Assembly: GCF_001458415.1 (NCBI RefSeq)
Contig: NZ_CYSD01000037.1
Coordinates: forward strand, 2,501-66,500
Direction: 5' to 3'
DNA length: 64,000 nucleotides
From: Tritonibacter multivorans
Lineage (GTDB): Bacteria; Pseudomonadota; Alphaproteobacteria; Rhodobacterales; Rhodobacteraceae
Part shown: piece by piece, positions 60,301-64,000 of the stretch
How positions within the stretch are numbered: position 1 is the stretch's first letter
Layout: each line of letters opens with the position of its first letter
The notes under the pieces: generated by a model
Database searches by the model: none
Told to the model about the DNA's origin: nothing
The model's input: only the letters and a program-made list of their open reading frames with translations
Position numbers and translations under genes: made by a program

Positions 60301-61515
60301 ATGGATTTCTATTGGGAGCATTTCGGCCTCGCGGCGTCGCTTGTGCTGTCGATTTTTGTGCTGCTCGGTCTGGGTTTGCGCCTGCGGGACACGCCATCGC
60401 GGCGCATGTTCCTATGGGCAATGCTGGCCTTTTTCGCGATCAACACATTGGATGCGCTCGACTCCCTGGCCTATAGCCCGGTGTTTGGCGGCTGGGATGG
60501 GCTGTATCTGTGGCAGGATCTGTTGATCCCCGGTTTTATGGTCTCGCTCTATTTCTTTGTGCGCGGGCTGACCAGTTCGAACCCGGTGCTGTACCGGCGG
60601 GACTGGCTGCATCTGTTGCCGTTTCTCGCGGGCTTTCTGTGCCTGCTGCCTGCGCTTCTACTGCCCGGCGATGTGCGGCGTGGAGAGGCCGAGCCGGAGG
60701 CGCCCGAAGGTTATATGACGCTGGTTGAGATTGGCGAAAGCGCGTTCTGGCTCAGCTGGATTGTGGTGCTTGGAGTCTATGGCACCCTATGTGTGCGGCG
60801 ACTGATGCGCCACAAACGCAATATTCGGGCGCTGTTTTCGGATCTGGATGGCAAGACACTGGTCTGGCTGGATGGTCTGGTGGCCACCATCCTGCTGATT
60901 GCAGTGTTTGTGATCCTCGACGAGGCGCGGATCCTGATGGGATATGACGAACTGCGCACAGGCGCGCTGGCGATGGTTTTTGATATTCTACTGGCGGCGT
61001 CTTTTGGGCTGTTTGCGCTGCGGGCAGAGCCCCCCCTGCCGCAGTGGTCAGACGGCGTATTGCCCCCCGAGGCTCACGCGCGCCCCCCAGAGACATCGCA
61101 AGACGCGCCTGAAACCCGCTATGCCCGGTCGGGTCTGCAGCCCGATGATCTGACGCGCCTGTCTGCACGGCTGGAGCAGCGGATGCAGGACGGGCAGCTG
61201 TGGCGGGACCATGCGTTGAACCTGCGGCGGTTGGCGTCTGAAATCGCGGTGCCTTCGATCCATCTGTCCGAGGTGCTGAACACGGAAATGGGCGTCACCT
61301 TCTATGACTATGTGAATCGCTGTCGGGTTGAGGATGCCTGCACCTTGCTGGGCACCACCGCGCTGACCGTGCTGGAGATCAGCGAAACCGTCGGCTTCAA
61401 TTCCAAATCGACCTTCAACAGCAGCTTTAAGAAGGTCACGCAGCAGACGCCGTCCGAATGGCGCCGCGCGCAGCGGGGGACGCCGGTGGCAAGCCCCAGC
61501 GACAGCAGCCTTTAG
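60301..61515 (+). CDS. AraC-family regulator with N-terminal membrane domain
   Basis: The 404-residue protein has seven hydrophobic segments in its first 245 residues and a C-terminal AraC HTH pair (about 300-395; LRRLASEIAVPSIHLSEVLN, then ISETVGFNSKSTFNSSFKK). It is a membrane-bound transcription factor, so the DNA target must reach the membrane. Its signal is unknown. It may control the upstream RTX gene, inference only. Confidence 0.9.
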   Translation: MDFYWEHFGLAASLVLSIFVLLGLGLRLRDTPSRRMFLWAMLAFFAINTLDALDSLAYSPVFGGWDGLYLWQDLLIPGFMVSLYFFVRGLTSSNPVLYRRDWLHLLPFLAGFLCLLPALLLPGDVRRGEAEPEAPEGYMTLVEIGESAFWLSWIVVLGVYGTLCVRRLMRHKRNIRALFSDLDGKTLVWLDGLVATILLIAVFVILDEARILMGYDELRTGALAMVFDILLAASFGLFALRAEPPLPQWSDGVLPPEAHARPPETSQDAPETRYARSGLQPDDLTRLSARLEQRMQDGQLWRDHALNLRRLASEIAVPSIHLSEVLNTEMGVTFYDYVNRCRVEDACTLLGTTALTVLEISETVGFNSKSTFNSSFKKVTQQTPSEWRRAQRGTPVASPSDSSL

Positions 61516-61684
61516 GACACTGATTTCATTTATTTAAAAACGGCGAACGTACGAACAAGCCGGTTCGCACGTCCCCGCCAGCCGGTTCGGTCGCAGTTTT
61601 TGCGCCTGCGTCACAGATGAGCGCCATGCCGCCAGATGCGCGGATCTCATGACCCTTCTCCAACACGCTAAAGGACCTGAACCA

Positions 61685-62041
61685 ATGAAATACTGTCTGT
61701 CTCTGCCCCTGCTGATCACTGTGGCCGCCTGCGCCGAACAGGGCGCAAAATACGAACCCGTTCTGGATGGGCAGCCGACCCCGACCTATTACGCCGACTT
61801 GCAAGCCTGCCAGTCGCTGGCGGCCAATCAGTCACAGTTTGACCGCAACACCCGTACCTCTGCCGCGATTGGGGCGGGGCTTGGCGCGGCGATCGGCGAA
61901 GCGGACGAGGATGATCCGCTGGGCGGCGCCATTGTTGGTGCACTAGCTGGGGGCGCGGCTGGTTTGTCCGAGGCCAATGACCGCCGCGAAGGCATCGTGG
62001 TGCAATGCCTGCGCGGGCGTGGCCACAAGGTTGTCGGCTAA
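61685..62041 (+). CDS. glycine-zipper lipoprotein
   Basis: The 118-residue product has a lipobox (ITVAAC, Cys16) and a glycine-zipper segment (AAIGAGLGAAIGEA, then GGAIVGALAGGAAGL). Such proteins insert in or cross the outer membrane. The tail EGIVVQCLRGRGHKVVG holds a second Cys. ATG 61685 is chosen as the start of the signal. It converges on the LacI gene with 13 bases between stops. Confidence 0.88.
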   Translation: MKYCLSLPLLITVAACAEQGAKYEPVLDGQPTPTYYADLQACQSLAANQSQFDRNTRTSAAIGAGLGAAIGEADEDDPLGGAIVGALAGGAAGLSEANDRREGIVVQCLRGRGHKVVG

Positions 62042-62054
62042 GCCTGCCTCCGGC

Positions 62055-63065
62055 CTAGGTCTGCCGCGCCACAGAAGAGCTGCGGGCCGCCAGTTCGATC
62101 GGCAGCTCTTGGTGGTCGGGGCGAATACCATTGTCCAACCACTGCGCCAGCGCCTCGGCTGCCTGTTCGCCCATCCGGCGGACAGGCAGATGCACCGTGG
62201 TCAACGGCGGATAGAGGCTGGCCGAGGAGGGCAGATCCTCCATCCCGACAACCGAAAAATCCTGCGGCACCTTCAGGCCCAGACTGTGCAGCCTGTGGAT
62301 CACCCCGCCGGCCAAAACATCGGTAAAGGCCAGAACAGCCGTTTCATCCCCGCGTTGCGCCAGCAGACGGGCGGCGGCCTCTGACCCGCCCTGAACGGAA
62401 AACGGCGCCTCGAAATAGCGAAACGTCAGGGCGCCATTGGCGGCGACCTCGGCCTGTTTCAGCGCCTCGAGGCGAATGCGCGTGCGGTCATTGTGCCCAT
62501 GCGGGCCATGCACAACGGCGATCTTGTGATGGCCCAGCTGCATCAGGTGATCCAGCGCCAGCAACACCGCCTTTTGATTGTCATAGCCAATGGTCGGCAG
62601 CCAGGCATCCTGTTGAAACAGGGACACCGACACGGTGGGCACCATATGCCGTTCCACAAAGGCGCGGAAATCGGCGCTTTGGCTGGCGCCGGTGACAATG
62701 ATCGCCTCTGCCCCAATATTGAGCATCTGCCGCGCGCGGGCCAGTTCGACCTCGGGGTCTTCGCCGGTGGTGGCGACAACCAGGGACAGACCGAACGCCC
62801 CCAATCGCGCTTCGAGCCCATCAGCAAACCGGGCGAAGGTGCTGTTTGCAAGGGTCGGCAGCAGGGCTGCGACGGTCTGGGTGCGGCCTGTATTGATCGC
62901 ACGGGCCGCCGCGGAGGGGGTAAAACGCAGATCGGACATGGCGGCTTCGACCCGATTGCGCGTGTCCGGCGACACCCGCGCAGGCGTGTTCATCACCCGG
63001 CTGACTGTGGCCACAGACACCCCGGCCCGCTGGGCCACATCGCGAAGATTTGCGCGCTTCTTCAT
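62055..63065 (-). CDS. LacI-family transcriptional regulator
   Basis: The 336-residue repressor has the N-terminal HTH (LRDVAQRAGVSVATVSRVMN), hinge AARAINTGRT and a periplasmic-binding-like sensor domain with VVHGPHGHNDRTR and GMEDLPSSASLYPPLTTVHL. The effector is unknown; related regulators of gluconate type use a similar operator. Two matching operators lie between this gene and the divergent gene at 63221, so it most likely controls that gene and itself. Confidence 0.94.
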   Translation of the reverse strand: MKKRANLRDVAQRAGVSVATVSRVMNTPARVSPDTRNRVEAAMSDLRFTPSAAARAINTGRTQTVAALLPTLANSTFARFADGLEARLGAFGLSLVVATTGEDPEVELARARQMLNIGAEAIIVTGASQSADFRAFVERHMVPTVSVSLFQQDAWLPTIGYDNQKAVLLALDHLMQLGHHKIAVVHGPHGHNDRTRIRLEALKQAEVAANGALTFRYFEAPFSVQGGSEAAARLLAQRGDETAVLAFTDVLAGGVIHRLHSLGLKVPQDFSVVGMEDLPSSASLYPPLTTVHLPVRRMGEQAAEALAQWLDNGIRPDHQELPIELAARSSSVARQT

Positions 63066-63133
63066 AATTTTTGCGTCCAGTCGTACCAGTTTTTTGCAAA
63101 GCGTGAGGCCAGTTCTACCCTCTTTCTTGACTC

Positions 63134-63149
63134 GTGTAACCAGTTACAC
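63134..63149. promoter_or_regulatory. LacI-type operator 1 (GTGTAAC-CA-GTTACAC)
   Basis: A perfect 7-2-7 palindrome. It overlaps the spacer after TTGACT (63127-63132), a good -35 for the plus-strand gene at 63221; the likely -10 is CTTCAT at about 63151. Binding would block RNA polymerase. Confidence 0.75.
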
Positions 63150-63155
63150 ACTTCA

Positions 63156-63169
63156 TGTAACCGGTTACA
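63156..63169. promoter_or_regulatory. LacI-type operator 2 (TGTAACCGGTTACA)
   Basis: A perfect 14-bp palindrome with the CG centre and half site typical of LacI/GalR proteins. Centres of the two operators are 21 bases apart, two helical turns, so two dimers can bind the same face. Confidence 0.78.
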
Positions 63170-63220
63170 CGGAATTTTCTCTGTGGCCGTCTTATGGATT
63201 GCAAAAAGGTTGGCAGGGTC

Positions 63221-64000
63221 ATGTCACTAGCGACCCCTTTGCGTGGGTTTTCAAACATCGGCTGGCAGGGTGTCGGGCGGAATTTTATCGGCTTCCCGGC
63301 CAAACCACCCTCACAGAACACAGAGCTGGGCCCGCGCGGGCTGGTGCGTCTGGATATGTGCACGGGCGATTTGGTGTCTTTTACCGGTGCGGCGGCGCAG
63401 GTCTGGTTGTTTGCATTTAATGACAAAGGCCGCGCGGCGCATGACGCGCTTGGCCTGGAAACTGCGACATCTGTCGATCTGGCTGCGGTCAATGCAGGCC
63501 CCTTGATCGGGTGGAGCCTTGCGCAGGGCGGCACCGCCCCGACCGCCGCAACCGAGATTGCCGTGTCAGATCTGCAGGTGTTCAAGGCCAGCGCCGCAGT
63601 GACGCTTTGGGTTGCGCTGCCGGTGGAAGGCGCGTGTCTGGCAGCCGGACAAAGCCAGCCGCATCTGACCGTCCACCTAAAGCAACAGGCGCCCGCACAG
63701 AGCAAGCTACCCCCGGTGCTGGGGCATGTGCATGACGAATTCACCGTCAAGCGCGGCAGCGCGCAGGCCTATGCGCTAAAGGCGGGCCAGATGCTGCAGA
63801 TCATTGATGTCGAAGGGCAGCAATGTTCGGACTTCATGGCGTTTAACGCCGCCGCGCTGGACGCGGGCCACGAGATGATGATCGACAGCACCGCGACCCG
63901 GTCGATGGTGCATCGCAGCTACCCGGGGCCCGGCCTGTTCGACAAATTCTATGACCGCGATATGCGCCCGATGCTGCAAGTGGTGCAGGACACCTGCGGG
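63221..64000 (+). CDS. DUF1989 family protein, N-terminal part (runs off the window)
   Basis: The first 260 codons are visible and open. The N-terminal about 150 residues (MSLATPLRGFSNIGWQGVGR, and so on) are not recognised. From about 175 on the DUF1989 (urea-carboxylase-associated) domain appears, with GQMLQIIDVEGQQCSDFMAF and then DRDMRPMLQVVQDTCG at the edge. In this group the domain is often followed by an aminomethyltransferase (GcvT) domain, which I cannot see. It is probably repressed by the divergent LacI protein. Confidence 0.8.
   Translation, partial: MSLATPLRGFSNIGWQGVGRNFIGFPAKPPSQNTELGPRGLVRLDMCTGDLVSFTGAAAQVWLFAFNDKGRAAHDALGLETATSVDLAAVNAGPLIGWSLAQGGTAPTAATEIAVSDLQVFKASAAVTLWVALPVEGACLAAGQSQPHLTVHLKQQAPAQSKLPPVLGHVHDEFTVKRGSAQAYALKAGQMLQIIDVEGQQCSDFMAFNAAALDAGHEMMIDSTATRSMVHRSYPGPGLFDKFYDRDMRPMLQVVQDTCG

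Noticed and set aside
1-64000. Prophage, transposase, integrase, attachment sites or CRISPR array
   Set aside because: No such proteins or regular repeat-spacer arrays were seen; the single tRNA is not followed by an integrase.

Overview
The window looks like a GC-rich chromosomal segment from an alphaproteobacterium of the Rhodobacteraceae (marine Roseobacter-type). Grounds: the MsrPQ pair, a DinB with an N-terminal four-cysteine ribbon, a 41-residue type-B L36, endonuclease-type MutL, an ALDH16 beside DeoC, DUF3035 next to lspA, and a leader in front of 16S rRNA that has the Rhodobacteraceae form. No phage, insertion sequence, CRISPR array or plasmid gene was seen. Most of the window is housekeeping and transport.

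Layout. 1-727: on the minus strand, promoter and leader of an rRNA operon whose 16S gene starts at the left edge (about base 7) and continues outside. 728-5590: msrPQ, an HxlR regulator divergent from a small membrane protein, an FMN glutamate-synthase-like protein, a fasciclin lipoprotein. 5644-12317: clpB with an RpoH-like promoter, pyrF, a probable structured RNA with terminator, Nudix, dinB, N-formylglutamate amidohydrolase. 12382-17371: tRNA-Val(GAC), rpmJ, then an iron-type binding protein and permease separated by a GNAT and a COG0523 GTPase. 17538-29885: a Liv-type ABC transporter with an acyl-CoA synthetase at one end and a phenylacetate-CoA-ligase-like enzyme at the other, interrupted by one opposite-strand membrane gene, and flanked by a divergent two-component system. 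29895-33545: Lrp regulator, frameshifted LysE exporter, WGR protein, phosphatase, GST, structured repeats, DUF3775. 33728-37125: rmuC, mutL. 37203-41098: Mn-type ABC transporter operon with two palindromic operator candidates. 41319-44661: deoC and ALDH16. 45053-53962 (minus): rsmB, heparinase-like, purH, lspA, DUF3035, two M16 peptidases. 54046-58926: sdhAF4, an unknown protein, dapB, rbfA, phosphodiester glycosidase, truB, DUF1643. 59043-64000: RTX-repeat protein, 7TM-AraC regulator, glycine-zipper lipoprotein, LacI regulator with twin operators, and a partial DUF1989 protein.

How parts fit. The large transporter block looks like one uptake-and-activation unit for a carboxylic acid: binding protein, two permeases, two ATPases and two CoA ligases, with a PAS-sensor kinase and response regulator as the likely control. 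DeoC and ALDH16 fit deoxyribose breakdown with oxidation of the released aldehyde. The Mn transporter carries the His-His-Glu-Asp ligand set and Fur/Mur-like palindromes.

The least explained signals are RNA- or DNA-structural. They are an array of four hairpins with the same GARAGA loop in the rRNA leader; a chain of hairpins ending in a terminator behind pyrF; a three-copy element (two small hairpins plus a GGGATATTT...AAAGATGA tail) behind genes; 62-63 bp tandem repeats whose stems vary in compensating fashion; and a CCCGG triplet repeat that frameshifts lysE. All coordinates and motifs were read by eye; no homology search or folding program was run.
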